A DNA stretch of 31,364 nucleotides. Source: Prevotella sp. (GTDB lineage Bacteria; Bacteroidota; Bacteroidia; Bacteroidales; Bacteroidaceae). Position 1 is the stretch's first letter. Each line of letters opens with the position of its first letter. Shown here in pieces: positions 10,697 through 18,219 of the stretch. Under the pieces are notes generated by a model that was given only the letters and a program-made list of their open reading frames with translations, ran no database searches and was not told the origin of the DNA. The translations under genes and the position numbers were made by a program. The stretch spans positions 1 to 31,364 of the forward strand of contig JAFZVV010000018.1 in NCBI GenBank assembly GCA_017617615.1, given 5' to 3'.

Positions 10697-11680
10697 ATGA
10701 AAAAGATATTGCCCTTGTTGCTGATGCTCTTGCTGCTCTCGGCCTGTTTCCACCGGCCGGCGACACACCGTAGGGCACAGGCGGTGCTCACCGAACAGCA
10801 ACTCGATTCCATCACCTTTGCCCGCACCCACCACTACACCATCAACTACAATTTCGTGGTGCGTGCCGACTCGCTCATGCTCACACGGCAGATGCCGGAA
10901 GAGACGGTGAGCAACCTGCCTACCGACTCGTTCGCCATAGGCAAGGAAGAACGGTTGGTTGTGGCCGACATCCGCATATTGCCTGCCGACTCCGTCGACT
11001 CGGTGTGGGTGCAACTGGCGCACGAACAGGGCATGTTCGGATGGGTGCACGAGAGCGAGATGCTCAAACTCGTGGAACCCGACGACCCCATATCGCAGTT
11101 CATCTCTTTCTTCTCCGACGAGCACCTCCTCATCTTCCTTCTGGTGTTCGTGCTCATCATCACAGCCTATGGCATGTATAAGTTGCTCAGGCGAAAGGCG
11201 CATATCGTGCACTTCAACGATATCGCCACCTTCTACCCCACGCTCTTTGCATTGGTGGTGGCCACCTCGGCAACGCTCTACGCCAGCATACAGATGTTCC
11301 GGCCTGAGGCATGGCAGGAGTTCTATTTCCATCCCACCCTCAACCCCTTCTCGCAGCCTAAACTGCTCGCCCTCTTCCTCTCCTCAGTGTGGGCGATTCT
11401 CATCGTGGGCATAGCGGTGGTCGACGACACCTTCCGGCACCTCAGCGTGAGCGACGGCGTGCTCTATCTGCTTGGACTCGCCGGCGTGTGTGCCGTCAAC
11501 TACATCATCTTCACCATCACCACGATGTACTATGTGGGATACGTCCTGCTGGTGGCATATATGGCATTCGCCCTATGGCGTTATTTCACCCACACGCGCA
11601 GCAAGTTCATCTGTGGCAACTGCGGCCTGCAAATCAAGAAGAAAGGGCGCTGCCCGCATTGCGGTGCGCTCAACGTATAG
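10697..11680 (+). CDS. Lipoprotein with SH3-like region, membrane helices and C-terminal zinc ribbon
   Basis: Unnamed membrane protein of 327 residues. A lipoprotein signal peptide ends in LLSAC with the lipidated Cys at 17. A polar region (about 25-130), with IGKEERLVVADIRIL and a GWVHESEML end, resembles a bacterial SH3 fold. About five hydrophobic helices follow between 143 and 295. The C-terminus holds a CxxC-x9-CxxC zinc ribbon (Cys306, 309, 319, 322). This puts a sensor-like module outside and a zinc ribbon probably inside, a layout suggesting sensing or assembly, but no function is established. I start it at 10697 (MKKILPLL) rather than at the in-frame ATG at 10688, because the latter is part of an intergenic repeat and would place Ile-Lys-Met ahead of the signal peptide. 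A strong terminator follows. Confidence 0.75.
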   Translation: MKKILPLLLMLLLLSACFHRPATHRRAQAVLTEQQLDSITFARTHHYTINYNFVVRADSLMLTRQMPEETVSNLPTDSFAIGKEERLVVADIRILPADSVDSVWVQLAHEQGMFGWVHESEMLKLVEPDDPISQFISFFSDEHLLIFLLVFVLIITAYGMYKLLRRKAHIVHFNDIATFYPTLFALVVATSATLYASIQMFRPEAWQEFYFHPTLNPFSQPKLLALFLSSVWAILIVGIAVVDDTFRHLSVSDGVLYLLGLAGVCAVNYIIFTITTMYYVGYVLLVAYMAFALWRYFTHTRSKFICGNCGLQIKKKGRCPHCGALNV

Positions 11681-11755
11681 ATGGAAAAACAGCCCGCCCC
11701 CCGACACGGCTTCGTTGAAGGAACGGCACGTTGCAGCGTAAAAGAACAACCATAT

Positions 11756-11797
11756 ACGGTCAAATCAAGGGAAAACACCCTTGTTTGGCCGTTTTTT
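11756..11797 (+). terminator. Rho-independent terminator after the zinc-ribbon lipoprotein gene
   Basis: The left arm ACGGTCAAATCAAGGG and right arm CCCTTGTTTGGCCGT enclose the loop AAAACA. The stem has one G-U pair and one bulged T and is followed directly by six T residues. This is a textbook intrinsic terminator on the plus strand, 75 bases past the stop codon. Confidence 0.85.
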
Positions 11798-11872
11798 AGT
11801 CCTTTCGGAACATTCCCAAAGAAAAACAAGAAAAAAACAGCGCAATTGAGTACAAGTTTCGGGAAAAAATAT

Positions 11873-11880
11873 TATTTTTG
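11873..11880 (+). promoter_or_regulatory. -7 element upstream of the BspA-like gene
   Basis: TATTTTTG matches the Bacteroidetes -7 box. A TTG at 11846-11848 lies 24 bases upstream, slightly too far, so the -33 element is uncertain. The transcript leader would be about 95 bases. Confidence 0.5.
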
Positions 11881-11983
11881 GCGCATATATTGAACATCGA
11901 CGCTTATTTCTCTATTCGCCTATACATGTAGGATTTTCTATAACTGACTTACTCGACAAAAACTATTTGAATCTTAAATCATT

Positions 11984-14900
11984 ATGAAACGATTGCTGTG
12001 TACTATCATGGCTTCTTTGTGCATGACCTTTATCCCGATGGTCATGATGGCTTATGACTGCGAAGTGGGTGGGATTTTCTATAATCTTGATACCAATACG
12101 AAGACGGCTGAGGTGACTTATGAGGAAATCTCTTATACATCAGATAGTCATGATAGTGATTACTATATTCATAGTCCATATTCTGGTGATGTGGTCATAC
12201 CAGCAACATTTGTATATGATGATGATGGTGAGACATACACCGTGACGAGCATCGGAAAGGAAGCTTTTTTTGAAAGCGAAGTGAAATCCGTCAGCATCCC
12301 TAATACCGTGACGAGTATCGGTGATTGGGCTTTCCGTTTCGCAGAACTGACATCAGTCATTGTGGAATGGGAGGAACCTTTAGCTGTACCAGACAATATA
12401 TTTGAAGAAGTCTCCTTAGACCAAGCCACCCTTTATGTCCCTGAAGGCACAAGGGCCGTTTATATGAAAGCAGATGTTTGGAAGGACTTTGGGAGGATTA
12501 TTGATGATCCCGTCCCTGATATCTATGCTCAGGTGGATGGCATGAACTATTATCTCTACACCACTACCCAAACGGCTACTGTGGCTGACAATTCAATGAC
12601 AGATTTCGACTCTCCTTCCGTGGTCATTCCAGCGACAATTGATTATGAAAATGTGACGTACACCGTGACGAGCATTGGTTCGAGCGCATTTGAGGAATGC
12701 TCAAGTTTGACTTCCGTCACCATCCCCAACAGCGTGACAAATATCGGAAGTAGTGCATTCTCGGGATGCGACAACCTTACCCGCGTCATCGTCGACATCC
12801 CCACGCCAATAGAACTTCAGGTAAACACTTTCTCTAACTATGGTGCCACCCTATTCGTCCCCAAGGGCAGCAAGGAGGCGTACATGCAGGCTGATGAGTG
12901 GATGAACTTCTCGAGAATCCTGGAGTTTACTGACGATGCCTTTACCGACACCGACTACATCACCTTTGCCGACCCGGTGGTGAAGGAAATCTGCGTGGGT
13001 CTCTGGGACATCAACGAAGATGGCGAACTGTCAAAGGCAGAGGCTGCCTTGGTAGACGACCTGGAGGAGGCATTCCTCAACAACGACGATATCACTTCGT
13101 TCGACGAACTGCAGTATTTCACGGGACTGGAACGTATAGCGGAGTGTTCCTTCCTCGACTGCCATAACCTCGCCGGCATCACCCTTCCCGAGTCTCTGAC
13201 AGCCATCGAAGGGAAGGCTTTCCAGGGCTGCACAAGTCTCACCGGCATCCATATCCCCGCTGCCGTCACCGAGATTGGCTATAGCATCGTGGGCGATTGT
13301 ACGCAGCTGCAGACCATCACCGTTGCCGAAGAGAACGCATGCTTCTACTCCCCCGACAACTGCAACGCCATCATCGAGAGAGAGACAGACAAGTTGGTCA
13401 GCGGGTGCAAGAACACCGTCGTGCCCGACTTCGTGACCGTCATCGGTGCGGAAGCGTTCAAGGGATGCGAAGGACTCACCGCCATCGACCTCCCCGCCAC
13501 GCTCACATGTATCGAGGGCAGGGCATTCGCCTATTCTGGCCTCACCGCCGTCACCATCCCCAACACCGTGACGCAGGTCGATGCCGAGGCGTTCATCGGC
13601 TGTACAAGCCTCGCCAGCGTCGTGTTGCCCGATGCCCTGACAACCATCAGCCTCTCCACCTTCGAAGACTGCACGAGTCTCGCCGACATTGAGATTCCCG
13701 CCACAGTGACGACCATCGAGGGGGCTGCTTTCGAAGACTGCACGAGCCTCACGTCCATCACCATCCCCCGGTCGGTGACGAGTATCGACAACTATGTCTT
13801 CTACGGCTGCACCAACCTCGTCAGTGTCGTTGTCGACATCCCCACGCCGCTGGCCATCGACAGCAAGACGTTCTCCAACTACGATGCCACGCTCTACGTG
13901 CCGAAGGGCAGCGAGGAGGCATACGGGAGGGCGAACTACTGGAAGCAGTTCATGTTGATTGAGAAAATATACATCCCTGTGCCATACGCTTTGCTGGCGA
14001 AAGACAAGAAGACCTTGACGTTCTACTGCGACGATGCGGGCGACGAATGTGAAGGCACGGTATATGCGGTAGACGATGAAGGCACGCCCTCATGGCTCGG
14101 GCAGTGCGCCTCAGTCACCACGGTCATCTTCGATGTCTCCTTCATCGAGGAGCATCCCACATCCCTCCGCCAGTGGTTCGATGGCATGACGAAACTCATG
14201 TCGGTAGAGGGCATGGAAAATCTCTGCACCGATGAGGCCACTACGATGACGGCCATGTTCCGCGACTGCAGCAGCCTGCGGAGAATAGACCTCGAACACC
14301 TCGACATCAGCAAGGCTGCCGACATCAGCGAGATGTTCAGCGGATGCACGGCACTTGCCTCGCTCGACCTCTCCTCATGCGTCCTCGCCGAGGGCACCAA
14401 CACCGACGGCATGCTCCTCGGCTGTGGCGGACTGAAGACACTGAAACTGCCGGAGAGCATGGCAGGCATCGCCGACAACGCCTGTAGGGGCGTGGGAACG
14501 GACACCAAGCCTTGTGTCCTCTTCGTGCCCGACGGCTTCGCCTTCGACACCGATGCCACAGACATCTTCCTCTGGAAGTCGGGCTATTTCCGTGTGGCTT
14601 CCGAACCGGTGGTCTACGCCAACGATGTCGAGTTCTCCAGCGGACAGACCAAGGGTGTTACCATCTGCCTGAACAATGGCACCGAGAAGTACAGCGGCTA
14701 CCAGTTCGACCTCACCCTCCCCGAGGGCTTCATGTTCGTGTCCAATGCGTCGGGAGAACTCATCTACACGCTCAGCGACAGGTATGCCTCTTCTCCTACG
14801 GTGTCGGCAAGTCAGATTGATGAAAGCACCTGCCGGATGATGGTCTATCTGGAGTCGGGCGAGTATATCGAGGGCACGGGCGGACCGCTCATCACCCTCA

Positions 14901-15742
14901 GCGTGAATGCTGACGGCGACCTGCCTTCGGAAACGATGGAGGCGATGCTCACCAATGTCTTCGTCACCCTGCCGGGCAATGCGTCCTTCAAATGTGAGGA
15001 CAGCGCGTTCAACCTCATCGTCAACCCCGAGGTGGAGCATATCCCGGGCGATGCCAACCACGACGGGTTCGTCAATATCTCCGACGTGTCGGTCGTCATC
15101 GCTTATATCCTCAACAAGCAGCCGTCGCCCTTCTACATCAACGAGGCTGATATCAATGCCGACGGATGGATTAACGTCAGCGACGTGTCGGGCATCATCG
15201 CCGTCATCCTCCACACCAACCAGACGGAAACGCCTGCCAATATCTGCGTCTCCGCTACCGACCAGATGCTTATCTCGCCCGCTGCAAAAGGCTACGACCT
15301 CATTCTCGACAACGCTACGCCGTATACCGCATGTGAGATGACGCTCCACCTGCCAGAGGGATGCTCCCTGAGCCATGCCGTCATGGCCGACGGCCGCGAC
15401 GATCATAAGGTGATGGTGCACAGCCTCGGCGATGGCACATACCGGTTGGTGGTCTACTCTTCCGAGAACATGTCATTGGAAACGGGCACCGCTGCCATGC
15501 TCCGACTCTTCATCGATGGCGGGACGTCCGACGACGTGAGGCTCTCCAATATCCTCTTCGTCGACGGGCAATACACCTGTGTGGCATTCCCCGATGTCAC
15601 GGGCACCACGGGCATCATCGGCATCACGACGACGGTACCCGGCACTGAAGACTCCCCCGCCTACAACCTCCAGGGCATATCGGTAGGCAAGACCACCCGC
15701 GGTGTGCAGATAAGGAACGGACAGAAAGTAGTGGTGAAGTAA
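11984..15742 (+). CDS. BspA-like leucine-rich-repeat surface protein with cohesin/dockerin-like modules
   Basis: Large secreted protein (1252 residues) with signal peptide 1-23. Several LRR_5 (BspA, Treponema pallidum type) units of the form TVTSIGSSAFEECSSLTSVT fill about 75-330 and 395-610. A module of the type ATLFVPKGSKEAYMQADEW occurs three times, near 145, 290 and 630. An EF-hand-like loop DINEDGELSKAE lies at about 342-353. A DUF285-like block (about 730-810) contains MFRDCSSL and MFSGCTAL. A cohesin-like beta domain spans about 874-1010, a dockerin type I-like pair of Ca-binding loops about 1022-1080 (GDANHDGFVNISDV), and a second cohesin-like region about 1086-1200. The tail, starting YNLQGISVGKTTRGVQIRNG, resembles a Por/type IX sorting tail. 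BspA relatives mediate adhesion and coaggregation; that role is inferred here. The first roughly 700 bases are more AT-rich than the rest. Confidence 0.9.
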   Translation: MKRLLCTIMASLCMTFIPMVMMAYDCEVGGIFYNLDTNTKTAEVTYEEISYTSDSHDSDYYIHSPYSGDVVIPATFVYDDDGETYTVTSIGKEAFFESEVKSVSIPNTVTSIGDWAFRFAELTSVIVEWEEPLAVPDNIFEEVSLDQATLYVPEGTRAVYMKADVWKDFGRIIDDPVPDIYAQVDGMNYYLYTTTQTATVADNSMTDFDSPSVVIPATIDYENVTYTVTSIGSSAFEECSSLTSVTIPNSVTNIGSSAFSGCDNLTRVIVDIPTPIELQVNTFSNYGATLFVPKGSKEAYMQADEWMNFSRILEFTDDAFTDTDYITFADPVVKEICVGLWDINEDGELSKAEAALVDDLEEAFLNNDDITSFDELQYFTGLERIAECSFLDCHNLAGITLPESLTAIEGKAFQGCTSLTGIHIPAAVTEIGYSIVGDCTQLQTITVAEENACFYSPDNCNAIIERETDKLVSGCKNTVVPDFVTVIGAEAFKGCEGLTAIDLPATLTCIEGRAFAYSGLTAVTIPNTVTQVDAEAFIGCTSLASVVLPDALTTISLSTFEDCTSLADIEIPATVTTIEGAAFEDCTSLTSITIPRSVTSIDNYVFYGCTNLVSVVVDIPTPLAIDSKTFSNYDATLYVPKGSEEAYGRANYWKQFMLIEKIYIPVPYALLAKDKKTLTFYCDDAGDECEGTVYAVDDEGTPSWLGQCASVTTVIFDVSFIEEHPTSLRQWFDGMTKLMSVEGMENLCTDEATTMTAMFRDCSSLRRIDLEHLDISKAADISEMFSGCTALASLDLSSCVLAEGTNTDGMLLGCGGLKTLKLPESMAGIADNACRGVGTDTKPCVLFVPDGFAFDTDATDIFLWKSGYFRVASEPVVYANDVEFSSGQTKGVTICLNNGTEKYSGYQFDLTLPEGFMFVSNASGELIYTLSDRYASSPTVSASQIDESTCRMMVYLESGEYIEGTGGPLITLSVNADGDLPSETMEAMLTNVFVTLPGNASFKCEDSAFNLIVNPEVEHIPGDANHDGFVNISDVSVVIAYILNKQPSPFYINEADINADGWINVSDVSGIIAVILHTNQTETPANICVSATDQMLISPAAKGYDLILDNATPYTACEMTLHLPEGCSLSHAVMADGRDDHKVMVHSLGDGTYRLVVYSSENMSLETGTAAMLRLFIDGGTSDDVRLSNILFVDGQYTCVAFPDVTGTTGIIGITTTVPGTEDSPAYNLQGISVGKTTRGVQIRNGQKVVVK

Positions 15743-15745
15743 AAG

Positions 15746-15792
15746 TCTTCGGTTTTCACTATTTTTGACTTCGTTGAAAATAGGACGCACCT
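15746..15792. repeat. Family D repeat, copy 1
   Basis: The unit starts TCTTCGGTTTTCACTATTTT and continues TTGACTTCGTTGAAAATAGGACGCACCT. CTATTTTTGAC and GT(T/C)GAAAATAG form an imperfect hairpin around TTC. Further copies are at 15952-15992 and 16041-16082, and a partial copy is at 16121-16146. This copy begins four bases after the BspA-like stop codon. Confidence 0.8.
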
Positions 15793-15799
15793 AAAAATA

Positions 15800-15854
15800 C
15801 AACACAGAGACACAGAGGATAATAAGAACTCTGTATCTCTGTGCCTCTGTGTTG
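15800..15854. repeat. Family C hairpin repeat (ACACAGAG)
   Basis: CAACACAGAGACACAGAG (15800-15817) and CTCTGTGCCTCTGTGTTG (15837-15854) pair over 17 of 18 positions. A related hairpin occurs at 27703-27754, upstream of the FucP-type gene. Confidence 0.75.
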
Positions 15855-15904
15855 ATATTGATATTCGGGGCTTCATTTTGTGTGTCGCCCAATTCGTTAC
15901 TCAA

Positions 15905-15939
15905 CAAAGCAAAGAAAAACGATTTTTTTCTTTGCTTTG
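15905..15939. repeat. Family E perfect 15-bp hairpin, copy 1
   Basis: The left arm CAAAGCAAAGAAAAA and right arm TTTTTCTTTGCTTTG are exactly complementary around a five-base loop (CGATT). The identical hairpin recurs at 16086-16120. Lying downstream of the BspA-like gene, it could act as a terminator or protect the 3' end of the mRNA. Confidence 0.75.
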
Positions 15940-15951
15940 TCTTCGGTTTTT

Positions 15952-15992
15952 GGTTTTCACTATTTTTGACTTCGTCGAAAATAGGATGCATC
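15952..15992. repeat. Family D repeat, copy 2
   Basis: GGTTTTCACTATTTTTGAC followed by TTCGTCGAAAATAGGATGCATCT. It contains TATTTTTG at 15961-15968 with TTTG 21 bases upstream (15936-15939), so it also resembles a promoter. Confidence 0.75.
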
Positions 15993-16040
15993 TCGGTAAT
16001 AGAAACAAAAAACTTTGTCTTTTGTTTCTTATTACGCTCG

Positions 16041-16082
16041 ATTTTCACTATTTTTGGCTTACGCCGAAAATAGGATGCACCT
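16041..16082. repeat. Family D repeat, copy 3
   Basis: ATTTTCACTATTTTTGGCTT followed by ACGCCGAAAATAGGATGCACCT. It has the same hairpin design with compensatory changes (GGC with GCC), and TATTTTTG at 16049-16056. Paired substitutions suggest that the secondary structure matters. Confidence 0.7.
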
Positions 16083-16085
16083 CAA

Positions 16086-16120
16086 CAAAGCAAAGAAAAA
16101 CGATTTTTTTCTTTGCTTTG
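16086..16120. repeat. Family E perfect 15-bp hairpin, copy 2
   Basis: Same sequence as 15905-15939. Its right arm ends in TTTGCTTTG and supplies the -33 TTTG of the promoter for the downstream operon. Confidence 0.75.
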
Positions 16121-16142
16121 TCTTCGGTTTTCACTATTTTTG
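16112..16142 (+). promoter_or_regulatory. Promoter of the tubulin/actin-like operon, embedded in repeats
   Basis: TTTG (16112-16115), a 19-base spacer and TATTTTTG (16135-16142) match the Bacteroidetes promoter exactly. The -33 box comes from the family E hairpin and the -7 box from a partial family D repeat. The leader to the ATG at 16215 would be about 65 bases. No comparable promoter is seen in the gaps between the five genes downstream. Confidence 0.7.
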
Positions 16143-16214
16143 CACCATAATAGCCAGGGAACACCTTTTCTTGGCCATGATTGGTATGGAGGAACCTCTT
16201 AAAATTTCGAAAAC

Positions 16215-17510
16215 ATGAGAAAATTGTTGGCCATCTTGCTGGTGGTGGCTTTGGTAGTTGTAGGAATATTCATAGGGAAACGGTCGGCGAGAGTCGACGA
16301 CAATGGTCATTTCCTGCCACCCGACACCGCCACATTGAAGACCGCCAAGCCCGTGGTGCATATCTACATGGAGAACTCCGGCAGCATGAACGGCTACGTG
16401 ACGACCAACTCACAGTTCAAGAACGCCCTCGGACACCTCATCACCAAGGCCGACGGGTTCTACAGCGGCACGCGCATCGACTTCATCAACCAGGGCATCT
16501 TCCATACACCGATGTGCGACGACCTCGATAACTTCGTGCTCAATCTCAACCCCACGTCGATGCAGGTGGGCAACACCAGTTCCACCGACATCAATAAGAT
16601 ATTCAAGATGATTCTCGACCATACCTCGCGCGACACCGTCTCCGTGCTCGTGAGCGACTGCATGTATGATGTCGACAACGTGGGCAACCTGCTCTCCGCC
16701 GCCGCCACCAGTACCACAGGCACCTTCATGAAAGCCATCCGCCACGCGCGCGACGAGAAAAAGGAGTTCGCCGCCATCATCATGCAGTGCATGTCGGAGT
16801 TCAGCGGCAACTACTACGAGGGCAACCAGGCCATCGCCTGCAACGGACAACGGCCCTACTACGTCATCGTCATGGGCAACCTCGATCAGGTGATGGACTT
16901 CAGCAACCACATGGAACTGGAAGACACCGCCACCGGTCTCCCCGGACTCACGCATAAGTACATGGTATCGTCGACACCCACGTGGCACCTCGACAACATG
17001 ACTGCGCGTATCTTCGCCAGCGACTTCACCAATGCCGTACGCATACAGGCCAACCACGACGGACTCAACGTGCGGAAGGTGACGCTCGACAAGGAAAAGC
17101 CCAACTTCAACTTCGCCCTCGGACTGGGCGTGCACCATCTCTTCGCCGACCTGTCGTACCTGCTCGACAAAGACAACTACGAGGTGGAGCCGGCACAGTT
17201 CAAGATTACCGACGTCAACGACGAGGCGAAGTTCACCGAATGCGACTTCTTCATGCATCCCATCTGCGTGCAGATGGTGGTGCTCGGACAACAATATGCG
17301 CCGCAACTCACGCTCAAGCTCAAGAACAAAGTGCCGAAATGGGTCGCCGACTGCAGTTACAACAAACGCCTCGGCACACTGCCCGAGAGTCACCAGTCGT
17401 ATGCCATCTACGAGATGGTGGAGGGCATCTACAACGCCTTCTACAACTCGATGGACACCAACAGCCGCGACCTCTTCCAACTGCAAGTGAAGTTCGAGGG
17501 CTACGAGTGA
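16215..17510 (+). CDS. Membrane-anchored vWA-like protein, first gene of the tubulin/actin-like operon
   Basis: I do not recognise a named family. The 431 residues start with a single N-terminal membrane helix (4-21, LLAILLVVALVVVGIFIG) and no clear cleavage site, so the rest is probably held on the outer face of the inner membrane. The next segment looks like a von Willebrand A fold: strand VVHIYMENSGSMNGYV (47-62), where E53-N-S-G-S57 stands where the metal-site DxSxS motif would be; a Thr/Ser cluster at 121-124 (TSST); and a strand VSVLVSDCMYDVD (142-154) with Asp148 in the position of the second metal-site Asp. A further strand RPYYVIVMGN (213-222) precedes a less typical C-terminal half with mixed beta content. 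Glu in place of the first Asp is unusual. It is followed by four genes on the same strand and may be the extracytoplasmic adaptor of that system. Confidence 0.6.
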   Translation: MRKLLAILLVVALVVVGIFIGKRSARVDDNGHFLPPDTATLKTAKPVVHIYMENSGSMNGYVTTNSQFKNALGHLITKADGFYSGTRIDFINQGIFHTPMCDDLDNFVLNLNPTSMQVGNTSSTDINKIFKMILDHTSRDTVSVLVSDCMYDVDNVGNLLSAAATSTTGTFMKAIRHARDEKKEFAAIIMQCMSEFSGNYYEGNQAIACNGQRPYYVIVMGNLDQVMDFSNHMELEDTATGLPGLTHKYMVSSTPTWHLDNMTARIFASDFTNAVRIQANHDGLNVRKVTLDKEKPNFNFALGLGVHHLFADLSYLLDKDNYEVEPAQFKITDVNDEAKFTECDFFMHPICVQMVVLGQQYAPQLTLKLKNKVPKWVADCSYNKRLGTLPESHQSYAIYEMVEGIYNAFYNSMDTNSRDLFQLQVKFEGYE

Positions 17511-17682
17511 TTCCGCCCAGCAGCCGATTGCAGAATCCCCGGGCAGCCCCCAGAATACCCCAGCGCCCTAGAGTCCCCAGCACCCATTATGCCCAAAAGG
17601 CCCATCACGTCCAAAAGGCCCATAGTGCCCATATCGCCCATAAAATCCCCCATCGCCCCTAAACAGAAAATACAACATCATT
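17511..17682. repeat. Intergenic 9-base-periodic C-rich repeat
   Basis: No gene is seen. From 17583 to 17645 seven consecutive 9-base units follow the pattern CCCANNNNN: CCCATTATG, CCCAAAAGG, CCCATCACG, TCCAAAAGG, CCCATAGTG, CCCATATCG, CCCATAAAA. The preceding part (17517-17580) is C-rich and loosely similar. The 9-base period recalls the arrays inside the U32 gene. No promoter or terminator is recognised, so the flanking genes are probably co-transcribed through it. Confidence 0.7.
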
Positions 17683-18099
17683 ATGGATATCATATCAGAA
17701 ATTCTCGAATTGTTCGGAGCCGCCTATCTCGGCGACTTCTCCAAGTACATGTTCCAGGCCGGGGCATATAGCAGCGTGTTCTACGTGATGCTCCTGCTGC
17801 CCCTCCTCGTGGCATTCGTCTATTACATCGTGCTCGACCACATCCTCCTCGCCCAGCTGCGCAAATGGCTCATCATCGGGGCGACGACCAGCGTAGTGGC
17901 AGCACTCGTGGCCATGTTCATCGCGCACCAGCAGATAGAGGGATTCACCTTCGCGCAGAACATCTTCAACGCCAACATCGTGTCGGCCGACTACCTGTCG
18001 TTCGGCTTCATCGTGTTCTTCTACAGCGCCCTGCTCTATTTCGTCTTCTCCCTCCTCCTGAAGTCGTTCAGCAGCAGGTCAAGGAACATCCCGTTCTAA
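17683..18099 (+). CDS. Small three-helix membrane protein
   Basis: Unrecognised 138-residue integral membrane protein with three predicted helices at about 31-52, 62-81 and 104-126. A short amphipathic N-terminus (MDIISEILELFGAAYLGDFS) precedes them and a basic tail (SFSSRSRNIPF) follows. There are no catalytic motifs. Two charged stretches, around 53-61 (DHILLAQLRK) and 82-103, connect the helices. It lies between the vWA-like gene and the tubulin-like gene on the same strand, so it may form the membrane platform for the cytoplasmic nucleotide-binding partners. This role is an inference from position only. Confidence 0.75.
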   Translation: MDIISEILELFGAAYLGDFSKYMFQAGAYSSVFYVMLLLPLLVAFVYYIVLDHILLAQLRKWLIIGATTSVVAALVAMFIAHQQIEGFTFAQNIFNANIVSADYLSFGFIVFFYSALLYFVFSLLLKSFSSRSRNIPF

Positions 18100-18219
18100 A
18101 TGACTTTTGAAATCGGTCCACAGCCAATACAATAACCTCTGCCCAGAGGCATAGAGAAAAAAGCAAGGACAAGGAACGACAGAAGAACAAAGGTAAAAGA
18201 AGCAAAGAAAGAGAGAGAA

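Larger units (their letters stand above)
11681..11983. other. Intergenic region with terminator and -7 box
   Basis: About 300 bases with no convincing gene. A 70-codon open frame from 11681 runs through the terminator hairpin and has no recognisable features, so it is not called. The region holds the terminator of the upstream gene (11756-11797) and a TATTTTTG box (11873-11880). The sequence becomes markedly AT-rich toward the next gene. Confidence 0.7.
15743..16214. other. Repeat-rich intergenic region
   Basis: About 470 bases without a credible gene between the BspA-like gene and the tubulin/actin-like operon. It contains three full copies and one partial copy of a hairpin repeat carrying TATTTTTG, two copies of a 15-bp perfect AAAG-rich hairpin, and one copy of the ACACAGAG hairpin. 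Short open frames here are translations of the repeats. The promoter of the downstream operon is embedded in the last repeat copy. Confidence 0.8.

Noticed and set aside
11681..11893. 70-codon open frame after the zinc-ribbon lipoprotein gene
   Set aside because: It passes through a strong terminator hairpin and its T-tract and has no recognisable features.
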